NCBI RefSeq assembly: GCF_039555335.1
Contig: NC_092628.1
Span: 101,516,647-101,580,646 of the forward strand
Length of the DNA: 64,000 nucleotides
Origin: Amphiura filiformis
Lineage: Eukaryota > Echinodermata > Ophiuroidea > Amphilepidida > Amphiuridae
Direction of reading: 5' to 3'
Part shown: positions 50,094 to 63,277 of the stretch, piece by piece
How the letters are laid out: each line of letters begins with the position of its first letter
Position numbering within the stretch: the stretch's first letter is position 1
Notes under the pieces: generated by a model
Told to the model about the DNA's origin: nothing
Databases searched by the model: none
What the model saw: the letters and a program-made list of their open reading frames with translations, nothing else
Program-made: the position numbers and the translations under genes

Positions 50094-51175
50094 TTAATGT
50101 ATTTTATTGTATTTACATTTTTAGCAATTTCTTGCATTACAAAAGTTTGTATTACACTTTATATTACTGATTATACGAGGCTTCTTTAATTGTGACCTAG
50201 GATAATTCAAAGTGAAGGCAGTTTCCATGGCAACGGCCATTTATACTCATTTTAAAGCAAATTTTAAAGCAATTCCCTCATCATGTGAACATGACCTAAA
50301 CATTTTACCCAGAATAGCCAGTATCAGGGATAATAAATTTTCTTTTTTTTTCATTTTCAGTAGGGGAGAGCTCCAACCAAGTCATGTGTATTGACCCTTG
50401 ACCTTCTACGGTGACAGTGGTATGTTAAAATAAGATGAGGGGAAAAAATTATTATCCCCAATACTGGCCAGTTGGGAGTAAAATTGTTAAGGACATCTCC
50501 ACAATATATGGTAAAATTTACAAAAAAAACCCATAATATAAATAGCTAGTTGTTATGTTGCTACGGAAACTGATAAGTGTCACAGGCACAATCTCAAACT
50601 GCTGCATGCGGTACTGTATCAGTACCGCATCAGGTCGAAGGTTTTTCCCCCGCATTTCGTCCCCATTATCATCAAGGTAAAACCCAATATACCAACTTTT
50701 GTGGCCTCCCTCATCCCAAATGACAGCAACAACATTTTTCTGTGACCTATGACCTTTGAATTTTGGGCAGTTCACCCCAAATTTTGAGCAATTTGTTGCA
50801 TTAAAAAAGTTTGTATTGCACTTAATGAGTATATTATTGATATATGGATTCTTTAATTGTAAGCTACATGTATTAGGAGATTTCAAAGGGAAGTCAATTG
50901 CCATGGCAATGGCCATTTATACTAATATTTAAGCGAATTTTCCCAGTAATCTATGATCTTTGAATTTTGGGCAGTTTGACCCCAAATTGACCCATTTTCT
51001 TCATTTTGAGCAATTTGTTGCATTAAAAAAGTTTGTATTACACTTTATAAGTATATTGATATACATGGATTCTTTAATTTTAAGCTACATGTATTAGGAG
51101 ATTTCAAAGAGAAAGCAGTTGTCATGGCAATGACCATTTATACTAATATTTAAGCGAATTTCCCCAGTAACATTA
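50094..51175 (+). repeat. Diverged direct repeats of about 205 bp
   Basis: The block GAGCAATTTGTTGCATTAAA ... GGCAATGGCCATTTATACTA occurs at about 50786-50935 and 50990-51155, and a more diverged copy at 50110-50265 (GCAATTTCTTGCATTACAAA, CATGGCAACGGCCATTTATA). Noncoding interior of the large inverted structure. Confidence 0.85.
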
Positions 51176-51474
51176 AGCAAATTCGATTTCACAAGAAAAG
51201 TATATAGGCCCTCTCCGAATAACTGCTAACAGAGCCCGTTTTAGTACTAGTTTCGATGTTGAAATAGCAGCATCACTTTCTAACATTTGTTAATAAACAC
51301 TGAACCTTACCTGTAAGATAGACAAAATTGGAGCTTAAGTGAAAATTTAGGCTTTATTTAATACAGCTAAAAATAAAGAAAAATATTGTCATTTTTAAAC
51401 TTAGAAAATCACCGTACCTGAGTTTAGCATGAAAATATCGCACTTTTGCACTTTTTTGAAAAAGAACATGAAGT

Positions 51475-52006
51475 AAGATGTGCTCATTTTAAAACGGAAA
51501 AAGTCTCCACGATTTTTATTTGCTCAATTGTTCAACCTATATCTACTTTATCCAACAAGTAAATAACTTTGACAAAAATATTGAGGAACTCTCACAATCA
51601 TCTTGCAAACTTTGCTTCAAAATTAGGATTTTGCGCTTTTCTGAAAAAGAGCATAAAGTAAGATATGCTCATTTTAAAACGGAAAAAAGTCTCCACGATT
51701 TTTATTTGCTCAATTGTTCAACCTATATCTACTTTATCCAACAAGTAAATAACTTTGACAAAAATATTGAGGAACTCTCACAATCATCTTGCAAACTTTG
51801 CTTCAAAATTAGGATTTTGCGCTTTTCTGCAAAAGAGCATAAAGTAAGATATGCTCATTTTAAAACGGAAAAAGTCTCCACGATTTTTATTTGCTCAATT
51901 GTTCAACCTATATCTACTTTATCCAACAAGTAAATAACTTTGACAAAAATATTGAGGAACTCTCACAATCATCTTGCAAACTTTGCTTCAAAATTAGGAT
52001 TTTTCA
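51475..52006 (+). repeat. 185-bp tandem repeat, three copies
   Basis: Units anchored by TTTGCTCAATTGTTCAACC at about 51519, 51705 and 51890 (offsets 186 and 185). They encode overlapping short open frames (CSTYIYFIQQVNNFDKN and on) that result from repetition. The unit corresponds to a single-copy segment of the opposite arm at 48847-48950. Confidence 0.92.
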
Positions 52007-52743
52007 CATTTACACAATTGCTGAAAAGGCCATTACACCCCTCTCTGAAAATGGAACAACCCAAATGTTGTCCAAAGAATGTTTTATTGTTATGTCGAGA
52101 CAAAATGTGTATTATTACTGTGAAGTATAAATAAAATGTCTGGAGATGCGCGTTATTACGTGGCTCTAATCAAAAGTTAGTGCACATTTCAAAGTTTTTG
52201 TGTCTGAGAAGACAATCATGGGGGTCAATTTGAGGGGGTCCAGTATCTCCCAGTGGGGGTCCTCAAAATTTTTAATACCTCCACTGTAAATACTCATGGA
52301 CACATGTTTGATTGACAAAATATGAACAAAATTTGCTGACCCCCATCTTCCACCTACCATCTGAGTCTATCGGATAAAGCCTCTTAAATGTCATTTTGTC
52401 GGGTCGAGTATTTTTACATGCACACCCAGTTCGTGGAAAAACAACACTAATAGCACTTTTGTGCCGCTAAGTTAGATAACCAATTTAACCGAATATTAGG
52501 CCTACATAGCGTTTTTGTTTTGTTTTTGTTTTTGCTGTTATGTACTCGTTCAATTGCATGACATTTTAAATGATTAGTTTTACTTTGCTATAAATAATGA
52601 AATATAGTGGAATTCAACCATGTTCTTTTGGCCGACTAGCGACTGGCCGTATAAATTAATTCCAAATCGAATTTACGAAAAATAACCCGCGCAAATGACT
52701 GATATTGCTGTGTCAGCCTATCACAACGCGCCCTTACCGTGTA

Positions 52744-53772
52744 TACAGGGTGTCCCAGAAAAAAATACCGGGTAAATGAATTTGGACGTAAGTCGAGAAA
52801 ATAGACATCAGAATCCAAAAGTCTAAACATCAGCGTGTAGCCCATCTTATTCTGCATCTTATATGCTAATTTTACTGGAATCGGTTGACTGATCGCGAAG
52901 AAATGAGCGATTACATAACGCATGCGTCAATTCACTTCATTCCAAGTTTGAAGGAAAGATCATTCAACACAATGCGCACTAGTGGTTAAACTTTATATTT
53001 TGTTCTATGAAATCCTGATCGCTCTTTTTAAACAACGTGTTTCTTGAAAAACATTTAATTAGGGTTTGTTCAAATTTGAAAACCTGCACGATATTGAAAA
53101 TTAGAGCTTGCATGTAAGATGATGCTCGGTATTTGTAAATATCTTTTTCGTTAATGTTTAGAAATGTTGCATAAAGAATTACTACATAAAGAATTCCAGC
53201 TGGCTTAAAAGTTTCTCACACACATTAATGTTTTCAGAATATTTCCAAGAAATTGTAATGCAAAGTTTAAATCTTTTAAAACTTCAACATTAATGTTGCA
53301 TGGTATCAAAATCACACGTAAAGCTGTAAGCACTTGATCATTATCATTCTTGGCTCAAATGTTCTTTGTAAAGTTAAAATATAATATATATATTTGCACA
53401 ACCTAAAGAATGAAAGTTGGAGAGCTTCCAATTGCAGAAGTTTTTTTTTTGACAAACTGTTATTCATCTTCAGTGAAAGCATGAATGACATTTCACCGTC
53501 GGATTAAATTTAATGAGATACACAAACTTTAGGAAGCGGTGAGCGAGTATGAAAAAAGCTCCTGTTAATCAAACATGGAATAAACTGCATTGATGAACGG
53601 ATTATGCAATCGTTCATTTCTTGGAAACCAGTCAACCGAATCAAATCAAATTTTCGTATGTGATGCACAACTAAATAGGCTATGCGCTACATTTTTAATT
53701 GTTTGATTCTGATGTCTATTTCTCGACTTGAATTTTATTCCCTCGGTATTTTTTTCTCGGGGACACCCTGTA
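52744..53772. mobile_element. Nonautonomous TA-flanked element (mariner-like TIRs)
   Basis: Termini TACAGGGTGTCCC(A) and GGGACACCCTGTA with further inverted matches (AAAAAAATACCG, AGTCGAGAAAATAGACATCA versus TGATGTCTATTTCTCGACTT). About 90-bp TIRs, 1.03 kb, TA at both borders. No transposase coding region. Confidence 0.88.
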
Positions 53773-56700
53773 TATCATGATATGGGACCGACTTGCCCCC
53801 AATGACCTACTCCAATGACCTGATTTGTTTAATTACAAAAACCATCAGCAAATATTTTACTACAACATTGTAACATACAACATATTGACCTTGAGAAGCA
53901 AAAACACAATGTGGCCCTTGGCTGAATCCTCGATGTGATTTCATTAATCGCGTTAGGTTATCACTGATAATTACGGTATCATCATTACAACCAATAACGT
54001 TGTGAAATCATTATCAATTTTGTCAACAACGAACGTCTTTCCTATTGTTGTGAATCAACAAATCATATCATAAGTCAATGTACACATTTCATAAATAGGT
54101 CTAATGTAAATAGTGTGATTAGCCTAATTTCAATATGAAATAAAAATGGGTTATTTAAATAATAATAATAAAAATCGTATATATATATCCACAATTTTGG
54201 TCAAAATGGAGAATGGACATGTTGAGAGAATTCCAGATTATGTCACTTTGCAGAACGTAAATATAGGGCGTTCTAAAGCCGTTTTGTTAAAGCCCTGGTG
54301 AAAGAGTGCAAATTGTATCGGTATTTCGTGATCTTAGAATCATCTTTTTATGATATTTTTCAGTAGATATTCACGAAAATAGCTTCCCAAAAGAAATTTC
54401 GGTTGATTCCGATTTTGCGTTGCGACTTTTGCATGATGTGTATTAGGCCTACACTGTTTGCTAAACGAATTAATCTGTAAGAAACATTTTGTACATTTAA
54501 GCCATAGGTTTCCAGTGGTATAAAAATCGCAATTGTGTTTTGAGAAATGTAGCCAGAGGCTTCCAGTGGTCATGGTGGTATAAAAATCTCAATTGTTTTT
54601 TGAGAAAAGTGGGGGATCGGGGATGAGGCTGTGGATCACGAAATGCCCCTTTAAAGCATGAAAAAGTAGTCCCTTTGGGTTGAAATCAAAACTCGACCGC
54701 CGGTAGCCGCGTTCCATTGTTTAAAAAAATAGAACCGGTACCAACCGGACGGAACCGCGCGGAAGCAGCGTCAATTAAGCGCCGCTCAAGTTTTGATTTC
54801 ATCCCTTTGTTAATTTGTTTAATATAATTGGGACATTCTTGAGTACATTTTTATATAATAGTTTTGTACCCGAAAAGAGGACATTCGTCAATTGCGTAGC
54901 CTCCCGCGGCAACGCCCCTGGACAAACACAGCAGCATGGCAGTAACATGACACCGCATGTTTTGCGAGCGGTTTGTCGTTGATTCAAATGTCGCGTTTTT
55001 AAATTGGGCACTCGTCCGCTGCGATTATCTGTGGATGCTGTGTGACCTGAAGACCGAATTGAAAAGACTAGTTTGCGTATGACGTTCTGTAAACCAGACC
55101 AAAAATACCGTACAGCGCAGGTCAGCAACCAATCAAGCCGCGTCTTTAGACGCAAACTAGTCTTTTTAATTCTGTCTTCAATTATAGCTCTCTTTGTCTG
55201 AAGTCAGTAAATCATCCCTCGGTCGCACCGGGCGGTGAGTCTAATCGACGGCTTCTGCAGCGCAAGACGCAGCGGAAAATTTAGCCGTGCGGCGTAGGCC
55301 TATCTCACTGGCGGAAACTGTGGCGTAGATTTCCTTCTGACATGTTTTTGAATAGAGAGATTACAACATCATTTATCGGCAGAATTAGTTTATGGTATAA
55401 AAATTTGCCATATTGAAGCTAAAATTGTGAATTGTGGTGCAAAAGTGGAACAAATTCGAGCGAAGAGCGCACTAAATTGGCATTTTTAGGCTAATGTAAT
55501 GGTCAAATATGAGGTCAGAAACCCACATAGGCCTACAGGTGTCAACGTGGTGGCCCGGCGTGGTGGGATGATGGACCATCCCTTTAGCTTTTCGCATCCC
55601 CCATCTCCCGGGATTACGCCGACCGGGTACGCCGACGGCTCAAACTTCAATGGCTAATTAGACTGGGAACTAGCACTACCGCCTTTGCACCCAAATCGCG
55701 TATACATACATCGCCAACATCATTCGCATCACTCAAGGTTTATTTGGCAAGAACCATTCATTTTAATAGGTCCGAGGATGGTGCCCTGTGGCTCACCAGA
55801 CGACATGCAATTTATGTGTTTAATTGTGGCCTGTACACCATCCGCGATAATCAACTTTTGAAAAGCACATGATGCAGTCATGTCTACAGTAGAATTCATC
55901 TCGACCTTTGCAGGACTTAAACCCCATTAAAAGCTATTAAACCAAGATAACACTCATTGAAACAGCTCAACTGATTAAATCGGATCTTCTCTGGTTGTGC
56001 ACATGTGTCTGTTTTATATGTGCGATATCGCTATGAGGTGCTATAATACAGCTTCAGTTGAGTAACTGATTATAAAGGAAACGCAAGGAAACAATGGTAT
56101 GTGGACCTTTGTTCACGAAATGAGACAATGGCCTGCTTTTTGTTAACCAGCATTCTTGAAAATGAATATTTTTGGTGTAATCTGTCGTTTACATATCCTT
56201 CCTAAAACACAAAAGTGCGACTATTTCCAAACACCTAAGCTAAAAATTTAGGACATGTTACAAAACTATATTTTCTAGAATTTCATAGAATAGTTTAAAT
56301 GTAGCTTGTACCGTTTTTTGTGGAATCCTTCAGAACGGAGCGGTCCGTTACCAATATAGCTCAATATTTTCGGTCAAATCTCCATTCAATTAACACGGGG
56401 AGTTGGCTAGCTATGAGCTAGCTATGCTTTGCCCTCACTCATATTCTACGAAAGTGCGACTATTTCTGAACATCTAACCTAGCTGTAATTTTAGGTCATG
56501 TTAGAGAAATATATTTGCTAGAAGTTTGGAGAATAGTTTAAATATTGGCCGGTTATTTTTCACACAGTGATGTTAACTAGGCAAATGCAATTTACTTCTA
56601 ACAGGCCACAATGGGAGTGACCCCCGGGATTGAAACACAGAAACGTCTGTGATATAGTAACTGCCCCGCATGGAATTTACAACCTGAAGTATGTCAATCG

Positions 56701-57429
56701 GGATACGACATCGAGACACCACAATTAACATTTTTTTTCCATAAAATGAAAAAAAATGAGAAAAGTACAATTACAAAACGAAATGGCAAATGTCCAAAGG
56801 TAAGGAGCAATCTTCATTCCAATTGTAGGCCTATAACCTAAGCATATCCCACAAGCTATGCTTTACAGTAGCATATACGGTATGACGATAGTTTTATTCA
56901 GCTAAATTTATCATTTTTATTGTGCCTAGTCTTACCTCTTTACCAAACTTCAAATAAATTATTCTTCATGCAGTCTCTTGTACAATACAGCAGTATACAA
57001 GAACAGGCAACAACGGAGTGCTTAGAAAGGGTTTAGCAGAACCATATTTTTGTCCCTCTGGACAGCCCTATTTGTCCACGTCCTCACTTCGCATTGTGAA
57101 CAAAAAGCAAACTAACTACTGAATATCTAGCAAGGCAGGATCGTAAACGGGTCAAAGGCCTGTATCTATTTTAAAACTTCTATATATAATGTACCTTTTA
57201 ATAGCTTTTCCCGCCAAGTTGATGAATTTTCCAAACTGTAAACATTGGGATTGTGGTGAAGTTCTGGAGGTGGGTCACCAAGGGGCGTAGGATATAAAAT
57301 GTTTTGCTTTTAATAAGATCTAACCTCAATCGCGCGCTTGCAAATGTGATCTTTATCTGGTAGTATATAAAGTGACAATGATATCATCTGTATTGGGCTC
57401 TTCAACAAAGTGAGTATGACATCATTTTA
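53773..57429. other. Intergenic region with small inverted and direct repeats
   Basis: 54498-54607: short tandem duplication (TTCCAGTGG..ATAAAAATC). 54677-54806: palindromic MITE (TTGAAATCAAAACTCGACCG mirrored). 55049-55179: MITE (GAAGACCGAATTGAAAAGAC + TAGTTTGCGT mirrored), in relatively CpG-rich DNA. 56207-56320 and 56447-56560: diverged direct duplication (AAAGTGCGACTATTTC..AACA). No gene could be supported. Confidence 0.6.
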
Positions 57430-60400
57430 CTTATACCCATCCTCTTTCAGACCTGCAGGGACGTAATATCATTTGCACTTGGACCCGTCTGCGAAAAGAA
57501 ATGGCATGTTCTGCACTTCAAACCTTCTCCCAAGAGGAAGTTACCTCAGTGAACTAACATCCTCTAGTAGTGAACTATAACATCCTCTATACTTGGACCC
57601 TTCTCTTCAGCGTAAAGGACATCTTCAGTACTTGGACCCTTCTCTCAAGTAACAATTACATCCTATATACTTGGACCCTTCTCTTCAGCGTAAAGGACAT
57701 CTTCAGTACTTGGACCCTTCTCTCAAGTAACAATTACATCCTCTATACTTGGACCCTTCTCTTCAGCGTAAAGGACATCCTCAGTACTTGGACCCTTCTC
57801 TCAAGTAACAATTACATCCTATATACTTGGACCCTTCTCTTCAGCGTAAAGGACATCTTCAGTACTTGGACCCTTCTCTCAAGTAACAATTACATCCTCT
57901 ATACTTGGACCCTTCTCTTCAACGTAAAGGACATCCTCAGTACTAGGACCCTTTCTCTCAAGTAACAATTACATCCTCTATACTTGGACCCTTCTCTTCA
58001 GCGTAAAGGATATCCTCAGTACTTGGACCCTTCGCTCAAGTAACAAAAATTACATTCTCTATACTTGGACCCTTCTTTTCAGCGTAAAGGACATCTTATA
58101 CTTGGACCCTTCTCTCAAGTAACAATAATTGCATTTTTCTTCAGCGTAAAGGACATCCTCCGTACTTGGACCCTTCTCTCAAGTAACACTTATACATCCT
58201 CTATACTTGGACCCTTCTCTTCAGCGTAAAGGACATCTTCAGTACTTGGACCCTTCTCTCAAATAACAATTACATCCTCAGTACTAGGACCCTTTCTCTC
58301 AAATAACAATAACATCCTCTATACTTGGACCCTTCTCTTCAGCGTAAAGGACATCCTCAGTACTTGGACCCTTTTCTCAAGTAACAATTACATTCTCTAT
58401 ACTTGGACCCTTCTCTTCAGCGTAAAGGGCATCTGCAGTACTTGGACCCTTCTCTCAAATAACAATTACATCCTCTATACTTGGACTCTTCTCTTCAGCA
58501 TGAAGGACATCTTCAGTACTTGGACCCTTCTCTCAAGTAACAATTACATCCTCTATATTTGGACCCTTCTCTAAAGCGTAAAGGACATCTTCAGTACTTG
58601 GACCCTTCTCTCAAGTAACAATTACATCCTATATACTTGGACCCTTCTCTTTAGCGTAAAGGACATCTTCAGTACTTGGACCCTTCTCTCAAGTAACAAT
58701 TACATCCTCTATACTTGAACCCTTCGCTTCAGTGTAAAGGACATCTTCAGTACTTGGACCCTTCTCTCAAGTAACAATTACATCCTCTGTACTTGAACCC
58801 TTCGTTTCAGCGTAAAGGACATCTTCAGTACTTGGACCTTCTCTCAAGTAACAATTACATCCTCTATATTTGGACCCTTCTCTAAAGCGTAAAGGACATC
58901 TTCAGTACTTGGACCCTTCTCTCAAGTAACAATTACATCCTATATACTTGGACCCTTCTCTTTAGCGTAAAGGACATCTTCAGTACTTGGACCCTTCTCT
59001 CAAGTAACAATTACATCCTCTATACTTGAACCCTTCGCTTCAGTGTAAAGGACATCTTCAGTACTTGGACCCTTCTCTCAAGTAACAATTACATCCTCTG
59101 TACTTGAACCCTTCGTTTCAGCGTAAAGGACATCTTCAGTACTTGGACCTTCTCTCAAGTAACAATTACATCCTCTATACTTGAACCCTTCGCTTCAGTG
59201 TAAAGGACATCTTCAGTACTTGGACCCTTCTCTCAAGTAACAATTACATCCTCTGTACTTGAACCCTTCGTTTCAGCGTAAAGGACATCTTCAGTACTTG
59301 GACCTTCTCTCAAGTAACAATTACATCCTCTATACTTGAACCCTTCTCTTTAGCGTAAAGGACATATTCAGTACTTGGACCCTTCTCTCAAATAACAATT
59401 ACATCCTATATACTTGGACCCTTCTCTTTAGCGTAAAGGACATCTTCAGTACTTGGACCCTTCTCTCAAATAACAATTACATCCTCTATACTTGAACCCT
59501 TCTCTTCAGTGTAAAGGACATCTTCAGTACTTGGACCCTTCTCTCAAGTAACAATTACATCATCTATACTTGGACCCTTCTCTTCAGCGTAAAGGACATC
59601 CTCAGTACTAGGACCCTTTCTCTCAAGTAACAATTACATCCTCTATACTTGGACCCTTCTCTTCAGCGTAAAGGATATCCTCAGTACTTGGACCCTTCGC
59701 TCAAGTAACAAAAATTACATTCTCTATACTCTCTTCAGCGTAAAGGACATCCTCAGTACTAGGACCCTTTCTCTCAAATAACAATTACATCCTCTATACT
59801 TGAACCCTTCTCTTTAGCGTAAAGGACATCTTCAGTACTTGGACCCTTCTCTCAAATAACAATTACATCCTCTATACTTGAACCCTTCTCTTCAGTGTAA
59901 AGGACATCTTCAGTACTTGGACCCTTCTCTCAAGTAACAATTATATCCTCTATACTTGGACCCTTCTCTTTAGCGTAAAGGACATCTTCAGTACTTGGAC
60001 CCTTCTCGCAAGTAACAATAATTACATCCTATGTACTTGGACCCTTCTCTTCAGCGTAAAGGACATCTTAAGTACTTGGACCCTTCGCTCAAGTAACAAT
60101 TACATCCTATATACTTGGACCCTTCTCTTTAGCGTAAAGGACATCTTCAGTACATGGACCCTTCTCTCAAATAACAATTACATCCTCTATACTTGAACCC
60201 TTCTCTTCAGTGTAAAGGACATCTTCAGTACTTGGACCCTTCGCTCAAGTAACAATTGCATCCTATATACTTGGACCCTTCTCTTCAACGTAAAGGACAT
60301 CTTCAGTACTTGGACCCTTCTCTCAAGTAACAATTACATCCTCTATACTTGGACCCTTCTCTTTAGCGTAAAGGACATCTTCAGTACTTGGACCCTTCTC

Positions 60401-60900
60401 TCAAGTAAATAATTACATTCTCTATACTTGGACCCTTCTCTAAAGCGTAAAGGACATCTTATACTTGGACCCTTCTCTCAAGTAACAATAATTACATTTT
60501 TCTTCAGCGTAAAGGACATCTTCAGTACTTGGACCCCTCTCTCAATAATAATTACATCCTCTATACTTGGATCCTTCTCTTCAGCGTAAAGGACATCCTC
60601 AGTACTTGGACCCTTCGCTCAAGTAATAATTACATCCTCTATACTTGGACCCTTCTCTTCAGCGTCAAGGACATCTTCAGTACTTGGACCCTTCGCTCAA
60701 GTAACAATTACATCCTCTATACTTGGACCCTTCTCTTCAGCGTAAAGGACATCTTCAGTACTTGGACCCTCTCTCAAGTAACAATTGCATCCTATATACT
60801 TGGACCCTTCTCTTCAGCGTAAAGGACATCTTCAGTACTTGGACCCTTCACTCAAGTAACAATTACATCCTCTATACTTGGACCCTTCTTTCATTTCATT
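57430..60900 (+). repeat. 78-bp satellite array, left block
   Basis: About 43 units of 78 bp, each built of two 39-bp halves that start TACTTGGACCCTTCTC: half A continues TTCAGCGTAAAGGACATC, half B continues TCAAGTAACAATTACATC. The first units (57430-57590) are diverged and mark the array edge. A 311-bp higher-order duplication occurs (58554 and 58865). Because 78 is 26 codons, long repetitive open frames appear (e.g. 57570-57965); these are not convincing genes. Confidence 0.96.
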
Positions 60901-63277
60901 TCATATATATTTATTTCACAATCGTGGCCATGGGCCAAATTACAGAGAAATATTACAATTATAATTAAATACTTAGAATAACACACAAATTTAAAACATT
61001 TATAAATACACAAGTATTGCACATGGTAATATCAATAAACATGACACATGGAAAATATATTATTACAAGGACATAAAGATATGAAATTTGCACAAATAAA
61101 ATAGGCCAATTACAATGAAAAATATCACCAAAAGATTTGATTAAAAAGCACTAAAAATCAAAAATTTAACCTGCCAGCAGGATAAAATCTTTATGAAAAA
61201 AATGTGTACATCCATAACAAAATGATGCACCCGTCGGACACACGCGTCCCACCCCGCACAACAGCCAGGAACAAACACCAGACCCATCCCACGCGGAGGC
61301 CACTCCAAATCATCTGCAAGTCACATGGCCAAGGAATGTTCTCTGTACTCCCAAACCATGTGACCCAGGGCTGACCCAAAGCGACATCCACCCGAGACAA
61401 GCCCGGCATCTACTCCCAGCTACCATGCGAAATGAGACACATGTAGCAGTCGACAAGCGCATCCCTCTGACATGGATGCACACAAATTGAATTTAGATAA
61501 AAGCAAGTGGGTCATTTAATGCATGTTTAAAAGTGTGACATAAAAGGGGATGGGGCTCTGTTTGAAGCGTTTCGTGTTGGCCCTGAGTTGTGTATGATCT
61601 TGAGCATTGCGCAAACTTCTGCCATGGACCGAGATTCTGGTGGGGGTAATAAATGACTGGTTCTTAGACTGTCTCTCAGTCCATTGGCAAAAGTTCGGCA
61701 ATGCTCAACCCTTCTGTCTTCTAGCTTTTTAATATTGCACTGTTGTATTGACTTTGAATATGAGATGTATTTATAACCAAGTATGGTTCTAATAGCCCTT
61801 CTTTGTATGCGCTCAAGATCACTAGCTTGTTTACATGTGAGCCCTGAATGCCAAACCACATCAGCATACTCGAGCACTGGTCTGACATAGCTTTTGTAAA
61901 CGACCGTAAGTTCATCCTGGTCAAAGCCAAATCTTTTCAGGGATCTAAGCATGAAAAGACGAGTGTTTGCTTTCTTGATCATAATATCAACCTGAGATTG
62001 CCATTTCAGGTCACTTTGAATACAGATACCCAGGATTTTGGCTTTGTCAACATAATCAAGCTTGTCAGATCCAATGCTCAAGTCTGCATGATGTGGTTTG
62101 GTTTTACTAAAATTAACCTCAAGTGCCTGGCATTTCTTGGCATTAAGATTTAGGCCATTAGTTGCAGCCCAGTCTGAGAACTTATTCAGATCTTCCTGGA
62201 TATGACTATTGCTATCACTAGTAGAGTTTTCAGCAAATGTGAGATCATCAACATACTTCCAGACTTCTGCATGTGCATCATCGGCGGCATCATTGATGAG
62301 GATTTGAAAACCAATTGGGCCAAGCTTGGTGCCCTGCGGTACACCAGCTGTGAGTTGCACAAAGTCTGAAAGCATGTTGTTGTATCGTACACATTGCTGT
62401 CGATGCTGAAGAAAGTCACAAAGCCAAGGTACTATGTTCCTACGCACACCCATTTGAATAATTTTTGTGATGAGAATGGTGTGGTTGACCAAATCAAAGG
62501 CTTTAGAAAAATCAGTCAGGACAATCGTTCCGGTATTGTGACTCACTTCAGCACCAGTATGAAGGTAATGCATCATATTGACTAGATAGTGATTAGTTGA
62601 CACACCTGCTACATTTCCAAATTGCCTGATGTCTAACTTGTGATTAATATCATCAATTACCCATCTCGATACAAAACCCTCAGCTACTTTGGCGAAGATT
62701 GAGGTCAAAGAAATTGGCCGTAACTTATCAAGAGTAGGGGGTCTTTGTTTTTTGGTATAGGCACAACGATACCTTGTTTCCATTGACTTGGTACAATACC
62801 TTCAGTAAATGAGGAATTAAGAATATTTGTCAAGGGGATGCTCATCTCATAGGCAAATTCCTTAATGATTTTACCAGGGATACGATCTGGTCCCCCAGAT
62901 TTGTTGGGGTTAATTTTCTGTAACTCAGAATAAACTTCCCAAGGGTGCAGTTTGGGAGCAGGGTCTTTGGCTGGTAAATACGCAGGTAGCTTAGATGTAT
63001 CCAATGGGGGTACATGCGCAGATACTTTAGCAAACATGTCATTGACCGCATCAGCCTTACCCTTCTCATCATCATCACAAACACCTGGGATGTCCAATCT
63101 GAGCTCAGATCGGCCAGAGTTAGTAACCTTTTGATTTGTTGGTACCATTTTCTTGACTCCGTTTTTTGAAGACCTCTGATTCTGTTGGCATGGTAATCTA
63201 TTTTTGACTTTTTAATTTTACGCTTGACCTCGTTTCTCAGTTTACGCCACTCTTGATCGGAGCCGGAAATGAAAGCC
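60901..63277 (-). mobile_element. 5'-truncated non-LTR retrotransposon inside the satellite
   Basis: Minus-strand element with a TCATT-type 3' tail (60901-60915 on the plus strand) directly against satellite on the left, and a truncated 5' end against satellite at 63277-63281 on the right. It splits the array at the CCCTTCT|CTTCAGCG site of a unit. The 3' UTR of about 600 bp (60915-61520) has no gene. Confidence 0.9.
61527..63277 (-). pseudogene. LINE reverse transcriptase, Jockey-superfamily-like, frameshifted
   Basis: Contains EWRKLRNEVKRKIKKSK, NPNKSGGPDRIPGKIIKEF, VVPIPKNKDP, LRPISLTSIFAKVAEGFV, TDFSKAFDLVNHTIL, AGVPQGTKLGPIGFQILIND, YVDD catalytic box (WKYVDDLTFAE), YVRPVLEYADVVWHSGL and RIQRRAIRTILGYKY. 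The RT core (61527-62783) is one open frame of about 400 codons; frame changes near 62710 and 63130 separate it from the upstream part. Confidence 0.9.

Larger units (their letters stand above)
48430..52375. mobile_element. 3.9-kb structure with diverged long inverted arms
   Basis: The left arm 48430-48990 and right arm about 51690-52375 are reverse complements with divergence: GGTGGAAGATGGGGGTCAGC + AAATTT (48461) versus the exact reverse complement at 52330-52355; GGGATGTTCCATTTATGAAC versus AAATGGAACAACCC (52048); AGTTCCTCAAT (48858) versus ATTGAGGAACT; AATAAAAATCATGGAGACTT (48929) versus the right-arm CTCCACGATTTTTATTTG. No transposase is seen inside. A large old transposon or foldback is the likely origin. 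Confidence 0.65.

Noticed and set aside
51520-52130. 137-residue internally repeated protein
   Set aside because: It is produced by the 185-bp tandem repeat and changes frame where a unit is 186 bp.
57570-60968. Repetitive TWTLLFSVKDIF-type proteins
   Set aside because: In-frame reading of a 78-bp satellite; indels break the frame in most of the array and no start context, signal or partner exon is seen.
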